NCBI GenBank assembly: GCA_002500485.1
Contig: DLRJ01000068.1
Location: 1-26,707, forward strand
Source: Dehalococcoidia bacterium UBA7891
GTDB taxonomy: Bacteria; Chloroflexota; Dehalococcoidia; Lucifugimonadales; UBA826
Direction: 5' to 3'
DNA length: 26,707 nucleotides
Of the stretch, positions 7,639-14,565 are shown piece by piece (positions within the stretch are counted from its first letter, which is position 1; every line of letters starts with the position of its first letter). The notes under the pieces were generated by a model. It did no database searches and was not told the origin of the DNA. It worked only from the letters and a program-made list of their open reading frames with translations. The position numbers and the translations under genes are program-made.

Positions 7639-8076
7639 ATGAAAAACACGGGGGAAAATAGCGGGTCCACATCAGCTGAATTGGAAATTGGTCACGCCTC
7701 TGATTTAAATGAAGACAATATACGACCTATTGACCACGGTAGGTCTGCTTCTGATTTAGCAGTCGAATCGGCCGCAAATTTACAGGCTGAAAATATACAC
7801 TTGCTCGATGTGCGAGGCTTAAGTGATTTCACCGATTATTTTGTGATCCTAACCGCTACATCTTCTCGCCATCTAAGGGCAGTCGCCTCAGATATTGAGT
7901 TCTCGCTAAAATCCGAGGGGCATGTCATCCATCACAAAGAGGGAGACCATACCAGCGGCTGGACATTACTGGACTATGGGAATCTTGTTGTCCATCTGTT
8001 TGCGCCAGATTATCGAGAATTTTACAATTTAGAAAGTGCGTGGTCAGAAGCCAAAACTTTGAGAATTATTCAATAA
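7639..8076 (+). CDS. rsfS: ribosomal silencing factor RsfS
   Basis: Residues from about 36 to 145 match the RsfS/Iojap family, which binds ribosomal protein L14 (uL14) and blocks subunit joining when nutrients are low. Conserved stretches are the helix ASDLAVESAANLQAEN, DYFVILTATSSRHLRAVA, and GWTLLDYGNLVVHLFAPDYREFYNLE. The family is usually 105-120 residues; here a polar N-terminal tail of about 35 residues precedes the domain. The ATG lacks an SD and sits right behind a TATAAT box, suggesting a leaderless message. The 3' end overlaps the convergent ndk gene by 11 bp. Confidence 0.95.
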   Translation: MKNTGENSGSTSAELEIGHASDLNEDNIRPIDHGRSASDLAVESAANLQAENIHLLDVRGLSDFTDYFVILTATSSRHLRAVASDIEFSLKSEGHVIHHKEGDHTSGWTLLDYGNLVVHLFAPDYREFYNLESAWSEAKTLRIIQ

Positions 8077-8515
8077 TCCATTGGTCTATGGCTCTGTCAT
8101 AGTCCGTTATTTCCGATTCATCAAAGAATATAGATAATTCCCTTTCAGCTGATTGCAATGAGTCTGAACCGTGTATTAAGTTCATCCCTATGGTCAAACC
8201 ATAATCCCCTCTGATTGTTCCAGGAGCAGCTTCTTTGGGGTTTGTGGACCCCATAAGGTTCCTAGCTACTTCCACAGCGTTTTCTCCCTCGAGTGCCATG
8301 GCAACTAGTGGCGAAGACGTTATAAATTTAACTAGGGAGTCAAAAAACGGCTTACCGACATGCTCTCCATAATGTTTGTTTGCTAACTCCTCATTAACAT
8401 GGACCATTTTAAGTCCGGCAATCCTAAGTCCCTTTCGCTCAAGCCTGCCTATAATTTCTCCCACCAATCCCCTTTGAACACCATCAGGTTTCACCAATAT
8501 TAATGTCTTTTCCAA
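8066..8515 (-). CDS. ndk: nucleoside diphosphate kinase
   Basis: The 149-residue enzyme moves the gamma phosphate from ATP to other nucleoside diphosphates by a phosphohistidine. The active-site histidine is H115 in NLIHGSDS, and the ATP-site motifs TLILVKPDGVQRGLVG (4-19) and APGTIRGDYG (97-106) are intact. The start is a TTG codon at 8515 with a GAGGA ribosome binding site about 8 nt upstream; no ATG fits. It lies 10 bp after tsaB, and its stop overlaps the end of convergent rsfS by 11 bp. Confidence 0.98.
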   Translation of the reverse strand: MEKTLILVKPDGVQRGLVGEIIGRLERKGLRIAGLKMVHVNEELANKHYGEHVGKPFFDSLVKFITSSPLVAMALEGENAVEVARNLMGSTNPKEAAPGTIRGDYGLTIGMNLIHGSDSLQSAERELSIFFDESEITDYDRAIDQWIIE

Positions 8516-8525
8516 TAGATTTTCC

Positions 8526-9209
8526 TCATGACTTATTTTTTACTGAATTATCTGCCGATTCAATTTGAGCACTTCTTACGTAAATAGGCTCAAGTGAAAT
8601 TGGGTCATCAAATTCCCCAGATTCAAATTTACCATAACCTAATTTCATCAAAACCGATGCAGCCCTAGTGGGAGATACATCTCTTGCATATTTACCACCA
8701 ATAATATCCGCGTATTGGGATTCCAAGATACCTTTAACACCTTCTCCACAAAAAAATGTGTCGTCGGTTTTATCAAAATCAATTTGGTCATAGTTACGAA
8801 CGATGATGTCTCTCTGCTCTACATCACCATCAACATATGTAGCGATATATACCCGCTCTCTGCCTGCAGGAACCAGTCCAATTATATTTTGAGATACGCC
8901 AAGATAAGGTTCCACTTCAATATCAGTCGTTGAAATTCCAACAATTGGAATCCCGACACCGGCGCTCAAGGATTTGGCAACACTCATCCCAACCCTTAAG
9001 GCGCTAAATGCACCCGGACCCTTTGCTACAAATACTCCAGCCAAATCTTTTACCGATATTTGCTGTCTACTTAACACACTCTCTATAGCAGGGGCGAGTT
9101 CAACTGAATGGTTTCTCTGAGAATGCCATGTTAACTCCTGAAGCAACTCCCCTTTCTCAGAGATTCCAACCATAGCGTATCGAGTGGAAGTATCTATACA
9201 TAGTTCCAT
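8526..9209 (-). CDS. tsaB: tRNA N6-threonylcarbamoyladenosine (t6A) synthesis protein TsaB
   Basis: The 227-residue ASKHA-fold protein is the scaffold partner of TsaD in making t6A37 of ANN-decoding tRNAs. The N-terminus has the typical MELCIDTSTRYAMVGI strand pair; the middle has HSVELAPAIESVL and the family signature GPGAFSALRVGMSVAKSLS. It lies 4 bp downstream of tsaE and upstream of ndk, and the tsaE-tsaB pairing strongly supports the call. tsaD is not in the window. Confidence 0.95.
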   Translation of the reverse strand: MELCIDTSTRYAMVGISEKGELLQELTWHSQRNHSVELAPAIESVLSRQQISVKDLAGVFVAKGPGAFSALRVGMSVAKSLSAGVGIPIVGISTTDIEVEPYLGVSQNIIGLVPAGRERVYIATYVDGDVEQRDIIVRNYDQIDFDKTDDTFFCGEGVKGILESQYADIIGGKYARDVSPTRAASVLMKLGYGKFESGEFDDPISLEPIYVRSAQIESADNSVKNKS

Positions 9210-9213
9210 TATT

Positions 9214-9690
9214 TTAATTCACCCGGCTTATAGATCTTGTGATTTCCCCACCTATTTTATCCAACCGATCCGACGGCCATTCTATGTCTATTTTTCTTTG
9301 ATACTCAGAAATAAAGGAAAAATCGACCGTTAAACTTTTATTTGGAAACGATTTATTCGCCTTATCAGCCCATTCCACAATACAAACCCCGTCACCATAC
9401 AAATATTCGTCAATTTGCATTCTTTCAAGGTTTTCAACACCGTCTAATCTATAAAGATCCATATGGTATATCGGAAATTTCGCTTCATATTCAGTTATCA
9501 GTACAAATGTGGGGCTCCTAGCAAAATCATCAGACCCAATACCCTTAATAATCCCTTGAGTCATTTTTGTTTTCCCACTTCCCAAATCTCCACTCAGCAA
9601 TATCACGTCTCCAGGGACAATGAATGATCCTATAATTTCGCCGATCTTAATAGTATTTGATTCACTTGTGCTGACTATAGTTAAAGTCAT
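9214..9690 (-). CDS. tsaE: t6A synthesis ATPase TsaE
   Basis: The 158-residue P-loop ATPase works with TsaB and TsaD in t6A synthesis. Walker A is GDLGSGKT (34-41). Other family motifs are SPTFVLITEYE, the YHMDLYRLDG stretch and VEWADK. It is the first gene of the minus-strand tsaE-tsaB-ndk run, divergent from the esterase gene with 73 bp between them. Confidence 0.96.
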   Translation of the reverse strand: MTLTIVSTSESNTIKIGEIIGSFIVPGDVILLSGDLGSGKTKMTQGIIKGIGSDDFARSPTFVLITEYEAKFPIYHMDLYRLDGVENLERMQIDEYLYGDGVCIVEWADKANKSFPNKSLTVDFSFISEYQRKIDIEWPSDRLDKIGGEITRSISRVN

Positions 9691-9763
9691 AGATTCCTGT
9701 CACAAAAGGGTTGATTGAAATACACTACAACTAACGATACCAAATATATGTAGGGAAAACTTA

Positions 9764-10429
9764 ATGAATTTTGAACAAATAAATGAAACTGCCTTGCCAA
9801 CAGTTATCGGAACTCCTGACAATTATGATCCTACACAGGAATATGGAATGGTGGTGCTGATGCATGGTTTCGGCAGCCATATGGGAGACCTCGCGGGATT
9901 GGCACCGCTAATCAATGAAACCGATTATATTTACGTCTGTCCAAACGCCCCAATCGAGATGACCATTGGGTTCGGCCAGCAGGGCTATGCATGGTTTCCA
10001 GCCGGCGGACAAACAGAACCTGATGACATTGACAAAGCAGTTTCCCAACTTCAAAAATCTGTCGATTTTACTATAGATAAATATAGACCAACCCAATCCA
10101 ATATCTATATTGGTGGATTCTCTCAAGGCGGAATGATGACGATGCATGCAGGCCTCACTCGGCCAGATATTTATAAAGGTGCCATCATATTGAGCTCCCG
10201 ACTCACCCAGGAGGACCTCTTCACTGACAGGATCGTTGATTTGGACAAAATTCCCATATTTATGTCGCATGGGACAAACGACCTTGTCATATCTATTGAA
10301 GATGGGCGTGACACAAAGGAGTTATTGGATGAATACGGGTATCAAATAGAATATCGGGAATACCCCATGGCACATGAAATCAGAGAGGAGACCATATCTC
10401 ACTTAAAAGATTGGCTCAGCAAAAACTAG
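9764..10429 (+). CDS. alpha/beta-hydrolase, phospholipase/carboxylesterase family
   Basis: The 221-residue cytoplasmic hydrolase belongs to the LysoPLA/carboxylesterase (PF02230-like) group. The oxyanion-hole motif is LMHGFGSHMGD (32-42). The nucleophile is S120 in GGFSQGG; the other triad members are D173 (HGTNDLVI) and H204 (MAHEI). There is no signal peptide. The physiological substrate is unknown; small aliphatic esters are the usual test substrates for this family. It is followed 32 bp later by a zinc-dependent dehydrogenase on the same strand. Confidence 0.93.
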   Translation: MNFEQINETALPTVIGTPDNYDPTQEYGMVVLMHGFGSHMGDLAGLAPLINETDYIYVCPNAPIEMTIGFGQQGYAWFPAGGQTEPDDIDKAVSQLQKSVDFTIDKYRPTQSNIYIGGFSQGGMMTMHAGLTRPDIYKGAIILSSRLTQEDLFTDRIVDLDKIPIFMSHGTNDLVISIEDGRDTKELLDEYGYQIEYREYPMAHEIREETISHLKDWLSKN

Positions 10430-10461
10430 ATACAGTAATTTGGACTTGATAGGGAGTATGT

Positions 10462-11496
10462 ATGAAAGCGGCCTTTTATAACGGAAACGGTAAAATGCAA
10501 ATAAAAGAGCATCCTGATCCAACTCCTGAAAGCGGGGATGCAATTATTCAGGTACGGGCTACTGGAATATGTGGCTCAGACTTACTTATGAACAATGACA
10601 AGGAGGAGGCAGATGAACTCCCTACTGGCCATGAGGTCACCGGTCAAATAGTGGAAGTAGGATCCGAAGTTGATAGGAACCTTATCGGACAAAGAGTAGC
10701 TATAGAGACTATCGGGCAGGGAAGGGCCTGTTCGACATGTTGGTATTGCCGAATGGGGCAATATCGACAATGTCAGAACATGGCAGTCGTAGAAGGAGGT
10801 GGATTTGCGGAATTCATCCGAAGGAAAGCAATAGGTTGTTATCAAATTGGAGAATCTATGACATGGGAGGAAGGAGCACTAGTGGAACCTCTGGCTGTAT
10901 CCATACATGGGATCAGACGGGGACTTATGAATGGGGCGGAAACTGTGGCCATTCTTGGTTCTGGCACTATAGGTTTAACTGCTGTTGTTGCGGCAAGACA
11001 ACTCGGTGCCGGAAAAATTTTCGTTACTGCTCGTCATAAACAGCAGGCTAACATGGCTTTAGCCCTAGGGGCAGATTATGCATGTGATCCGTCTAACGGA
11101 GATTTCGAGAGGTTGATACTGGAAAACACAGAAGGAAGGGGGGCTGATCTTACGGTAGAGACCGTTGGAGGAAAGAGTAACGCCACCTTGACACAATCGG
11201 TGAAATCCACTCGAATGCAAGGCAGAATAGTGATATTAGGTGGATTTAGAACACCTTTAGAATTTGACTGGCTTCAGCCTCTTCTAAAGGAACAATCTTT
11301 TATATTCTCATCGTGCTACGGAGTATTAAACGGGTACCACGATTACGAGATGGCAATTGAACTACTTTCCCAAAAAGAAAATAAACTGAGCGAAATTGTC
11401 ACCCATAAATTCTCACTCAAAGATATTCAGAAGGGATTTGAATGCGCCTATGACAAAACTACCGGTTCGATCAAAGTTCAAATACACCAAGAATAA
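10462..11496 (+). CDS. zinc-dependent medium-chain alcohol/polyol dehydrogenase
   Basis: The 344-residue protein is an MDR-family NAD(P)-dependent dehydrogenase of the sorbitol/threonine dehydrogenase type. Catalytic zinc ligands are C37 (GICGSD), H57-E58 (TGHEVTG) and probably E142 (LVEPLAV). A structural zinc site is formed by C90, C93, C96 and C104. The Rossmann motif is GSGTIG (166-171). An AGGGAG ribosome binding site precedes the ATG by about 6 nt. The substrate cannot be read from sequence. It converges with the hypothetical gene that ends the large minus-strand operon; a link to the nearby sugar-acid-type dehydratase is possible. Confidence 0.94.
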   Translation: MKAAFYNGNGKMQIKEHPDPTPESGDAIIQVRATGICGSDLLMNNDKEEADELPTGHEVTGQIVEVGSEVDRNLIGQRVAIETIGQGRACSTCWYCRMGQYRQCQNMAVVEGGGFAEFIRRKAIGCYQIGESMTWEEGALVEPLAVSIHGIRRGLMNGAETVAILGSGTIGLTAVVAARQLGAGKIFVTARHKQQANMALALGADYACDPSNGDFERLILENTEGRGADLTVETVGGKSNATLTQSVKSTRMQGRIVILGGFRTPLEFDWLQPLLKEQSFIFSSCYGVLNGYHDYEMAIELLSQKENKLSEIVTHKFSLKDIQKGFECAYDKTTGSIKVQIHQE

Positions 11497-11520
11497 TCTC
11501 CAGAAATAATCGAATGTGTT

Positions 11521-12087
11521 TTAGAAAGCCCTAGGTGCCGAAAGAATATAATTAGCTATACCTTGTATAACTTCCCAGTCTTGGCTAGTTGGAGCGAATC
11601 TTTTGTCTGAAGTCAATGTCCACCCTTGGAATCCCTCTGACTGACTTTTAATTTCCAGATTACCGATCTTTTTTGACAATTCCTTGGTTTCGGTGTCTTG
11701 AGATAGTGTGTTTATAAGACCGCTAACACCGTCATCACCCTTCCAATTGACGTCAACTACCTTGCCGAATAAAGGAAAAGCTTTCTTTCTAACCGTCTTT
11801 ATTGAAATTTTTTGGCCAGTAGTGCCATCGCCATCAAATGGAATCCCCATCACAACCCACCATTTTGGTGGACTATCTTTGCTCCGGTCTCTCTTTAAAA
11901 TGCTTATCCATTTTATTGGTCCATCTGTAATGTCTATAACCCCCAATGACCTTTGATACCAAGAATTTTCCACCTTTTCTTCCGGCCGTTCACGCTCACT
12001 CATTTGTGCCTTGACACCGGCTAAATTGGTAAGATTCCAAGTTAATTCATCTCTAGATTTATCTCTAAAATTTTCTTTCATCCCCAT
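11521..12087 (-). CDS. hypothetical protein, soluble
   Basis: The function is not recognised. I chose the ATG at 12087 (188 residues) because AAGGAG lies 9 nt upstream; an in-frame ATG at 12171 would add 28 residues but has no ribosome binding site. The protein is polar with no membrane segment or signal peptide. It has a charged N-terminal region, then a Trp-rich central part (SWYQRSLGVIDITDG, PKWWVVMGIPFDGDG, VVDVNWKGDDGVSG) and a C-terminal WTLTSDKRFAPTSQDWEVIQ block. The pattern suggests a small alpha/beta or beta-rich fold. It follows the IlvD/Edd-like gene by 97 bp and is probably the last gene of the operon. Confidence 0.75.
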   Translation of the reverse strand: MGMKENFRDKSRDELTWNLTNLAGVKAQMSERERPEEKVENSWYQRSLGVIDITDGPIKWISILKRDRSKDSPPKWWVVMGIPFDGDGTTGQKISIKTVRKKAFPLFGKVVDVNWKGDDGVSGLINTLSQDTETKELSKKIGNLEIKSQSEGFQGWTLTSDKRFAPTSQDWEVIQGIANYILSAPRAF

Positions 12088-12184
12088 AGATTTTTTCTCC
12101 TTCAGAGATGTAGACACTGTGGCTTCTGCAACTGTTTCCCGCCGCATTAAATCACAGTAAAAACCATCCAAAATAGCTAGATAT

Positions 12185-13894
12185 CTAGTCGCTTTGCAGT
12201 GATTCGGCCCTCAAGAAATCGAAGTCACACCCTTTATCTGCCTGTAAGATATGCTGGGCATGAAGCCATTTATAACCGCGTTTAAAGTCGGGCGCCCCAT
12301 TTTTATGAACATTCAGCCTTTCAGCCAACTCTTCATCCGTTACCAGTAAATTTAGTTTCCTGTTAGGAACATCTATCTCAATCATGTCACCATCTCTAAT
12401 AGCAGATAGAGGTCCACCACCCGCTGATTCTGGGGTAACATGGACCACTACAGTACCAAATGCGGTACCACTCATCCTTGCATCACTTAACCTGACCATA
12501 TCTCTTACGCCTGTTGCCAAAATCTTCTTTGGAATAGGAAGAAACCCCCATTCAGGAATACCTGGCCCCCCGATGGGACCACTATTTTTCATAACCAAAA
12601 TATCATCAGGTGATACTTCAAGATCTGGATCATCTATACGGTTCCCTAAGTCATCATGATCTTCAAATACTATTGCTTTCCCTGTGTGGACCATTAGGCC
12701 TGGAGATGCCGCAGTCGGTTTTATCACCGCACCGGTGGGTGCTATATTCCCATAAAGTACTGCCAATCCTCCTTCTGGGTCGAGCGGGTTGCTCATCGGT
12801 CTAATAATATCTTCATTATGAACAAGGTGGCCCGCAATATTCTCACCTAAAGTTCGACCTGTTACTGTAATGTTCCCTAGGTCCAAAATGCTCTCAATTC
12901 TCCCCATTAAGGCGGGTACTCCACCCGCATAATAAAAATCTTCCATCAAATATTGTCCCGAAGGCTTCAAGTTGAGCAAAAATGGGGTTGTTTTAGATAA
13001 TTCGTCGAATCTCTCTAAGGAAAGATCTATACCTACCCGACCAGCTATAGCAGTCAAGTGCACTATAGCGTTTGTTGAACCGCCGATAGCATGCAAGCAC
13101 TTGATTGCATTATCAAACGCCTTCTCATCCATTATTCTCGAAGGTATTAGACCTGAATTCACATTCTTCACTATTTGCCTTCCAGCTTCTTCTGCATGTT
13201 GTTTCCGGCGAGAATCGACGGCTGGTATTGCAGCGTTTCCAGGCAATGACATACCTAAAGCTTCTCCCATTGTTCCCATGGTAGAAGCCGTCCCCATCGT
13301 CATACAATGTCCGTTGCTCCTAACTATGCAACTTTGTAATTCAGCCCAATCATCTTCATCAATGGTGCCAGCCCTAAGTTCAACTTCATAGCGTCTGCAG
13401 TCTGTACATGATCCTAGCTCTTCGCCTTTCCAATTACCTTTGAGTTGAGGTCCACCTGTGACCAATATAGCTGGTATATCAGCACTAGCAGCCCCCATTA
13501 GAAGAGCTGGGGTGGTTTTGTCACATCCGCCTAATAGAACCACACCATCCAAAGGATTGGCTGTTATTGATTCTTCAACATCCATACTTAATAGATTTCT
13601 GTAAAGCATGGTTGTCGGTTTCATGTTGTATTCACCGAGTGACATAACAGGGAATTCCATAGGGAATCCTCCGGCCTGCCAGACGCCAATTTTCACGGAT
13701 TGTGCCAAGTCTCTTAAATGAGAATTGCAGTGGGTAAGTTCACTCCACGTGTTACAAATTCCTATTATTGGCTTCCCTTCATATGAAGATTCACTAAACC
13801 CTTCCGCTTTAAAACCTGCCCTCCTCAACCATCCATATAGCTCTGGCGTATCGAACCATTCTCGACTTCTGTTAGGGGGTAGGTCAGTACTCAT
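12185..13894 (-). CDS. IlvD/Edd-family [2Fe-2S] dehydratase, probably sugar-acid specific
   Basis: The 569-residue enzyme is in the dihydroxy-acid / sugar-acid dehydratase family, which removes water from 2,3-dihydroxy acids. Iron-sulfur cysteines are C56 (SELTHCN), C124 (GGCDKTTPALL) and C197 (SNGHCMTMGTAST), the three-Cys set of the [2Fe-2S] type. Other family motifs are IGGSTNAIVHL, GGLAVLYGNIAPTGAVIK and SDARMSGTAFG. The N-terminus SREWFDTPELYGWLRRAGF and the sequence PIIGICNTWSELTHCN look more like pentonate dehydratases (L-arabinonate, D-xylonate) than true IlvD, but substrate is inference. The start overlaps the previous stop by 4 bp (ATGA), with AAGGAAG upstream, so it is translationally coupled to the conserved hypothetical protein. 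Confidence 0.93.
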   Translation of the reverse strand: MSTDLPPNRSREWFDTPELYGWLRRAGFKAEGFSESSYEGKPIIGICNTWSELTHCNSHLRDLAQSVKIGVWQAGGFPMEFPVMSLGEYNMKPTTMLYRNLLSMDVEESITANPLDGVVLLGGCDKTTPALLMGAASADIPAILVTGGPQLKGNWKGEELGSCTDCRRYEVELRAGTIDEDDWAELQSCIVRSNGHCMTMGTASTMGTMGEALGMSLPGNAAIPAVDSRRKQHAEEAGRQIVKNVNSGLIPSRIMDEKAFDNAIKCLHAIGGSTNAIVHLTAIAGRVGIDLSLERFDELSKTTPFLLNLKPSGQYLMEDFYYAGGVPALMGRIESILDLGNITVTGRTLGENIAGHLVHNEDIIRPMSNPLDPEGGLAVLYGNIAPTGAVIKPTAASPGLMVHTGKAIVFEDHDDLGNRIDDPDLEVSPDDILVMKNSGPIGGPGIPEWGFLPIPKKILATGVRDMVRLSDARMSGTAFGTVVVHVTPESAGGGPLSAIRDGDMIEIDVPNRKLNLLVTDEELAERLNVHKNGAPDFKRGYKWLHAQHILQADKGCDFDFLRAESLQSD

Positions 13895-14565
13895 TCGACT
13901 TCCTTATCAGTATTGTTTGAAACCTCTTCATCGGGTTCAATTTGACTCTCCTCAAAGCTTTTCTGTATGAGACCTACTATCGACTGTTTCAATTGGTTTT
14001 GAGATGGAGGAGACACGTAAAAGACCTGTATATCCGACGGAAACTGGACTCGATGGTCTTCTGATATAAATAATGCAGCGACTCCGTCTTCTTCAAGAGT
14101 CTCATCAATCTGTTTGCCTATATATTCATACCTATCACTCATTGCTGTTTGATAGTTTTCTGATGCCAGGTCAGATACCTTTTGACTTACTAGGCCCATC
14201 GAGAGACATCTTTGCCAGTCAGATAATTCAAACAGTAAGTCTTGATCTTCAGTTTGTTCTAAGTGTCCTGAAGAGTCCGTAATCTCTTTAATTAAAGAGG
14301 CCGACCTGGGCGCAATTTGAGATAGTAACTGCTCTCCGGCCTTGCCTTCGTCATGAATTAATTCATGGAACACGTGTCTAATGGTGCCCAAAGATTTCTC
14401 CAGGTTTTGTAGCTGGGCTTTGACTTGATCCCAGTGTGTGTCTGCGAGTTCGGAAATCTGTTCTTCTAATTGAGGTGGCACGGTCACTAAAGGCACCAAA
14501 AACAATTTCCTTTTTCTATCAAATTGCTGGGGATCCGCTTTTCCTGTAGGACCTAATGTCGCCAT
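13891..14565 (-). CDS. conserved-looking hypothetical protein behind fdhA
   Basis: The 224-residue protein has no named function that I recognise. It is soluble and mostly helical. A short hydrophobic opening LFLVPLVTVPPQ (21-32) leads into a long charged helix (about 33-75), then a middle helix with ELSDWQRCLSMGLVSQKV. The C-terminal part resembles a compact alpha/beta unit with GVAALFISEDHRVQFPSDIQVFYVSPP, and the tail is very acidic. Its ATG follows the fdhA stop directly (TAA-ATG, no gap), with GGAGAG inside the fdhA 3' end as ribosome binding site. Its stop overlaps the dehydratase start by 4 bp. This tight coupling suggests a role linked to formate dehydrogenase or the dehydratase, for instance in assembly, but nothing in the sequence proves it. 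Confidence 0.85.
   Translation of the reverse strand: MATLGPTGKADPQQFDRKRKLFLVPLVTVPPQLEEQISELADTHWDQVKAQLQNLEKSLGTIRHVFHELIHDEGKAGEQLLSQIAPRSASLIKEITDSSGHLEQTEDQDLLFELSDWQRCLSMGLVSQKVSDLASENYQTAMSDRYEYIGKQIDETLEEDGVAALFISEDHRVQFPSDIQVFYVSPPSQNQLKQSIVGLIQKSFEESQIEPDEEVSNNTDKEVE

Noticed and set aside
12088..12171. Upstream start of the terminal hypothetical gene at ATG 12171
   Set aside because: No ribosome binding site, while AAGGAG sits 9 nt before ATG 12087.
12177..12188. Perfect 12-bp palindrome CTAGATATCTAG over the dehydratase stop codon
   Set aside because: Short AT-rich palindrome of a length expected by chance, with no flanking regulatory pattern.
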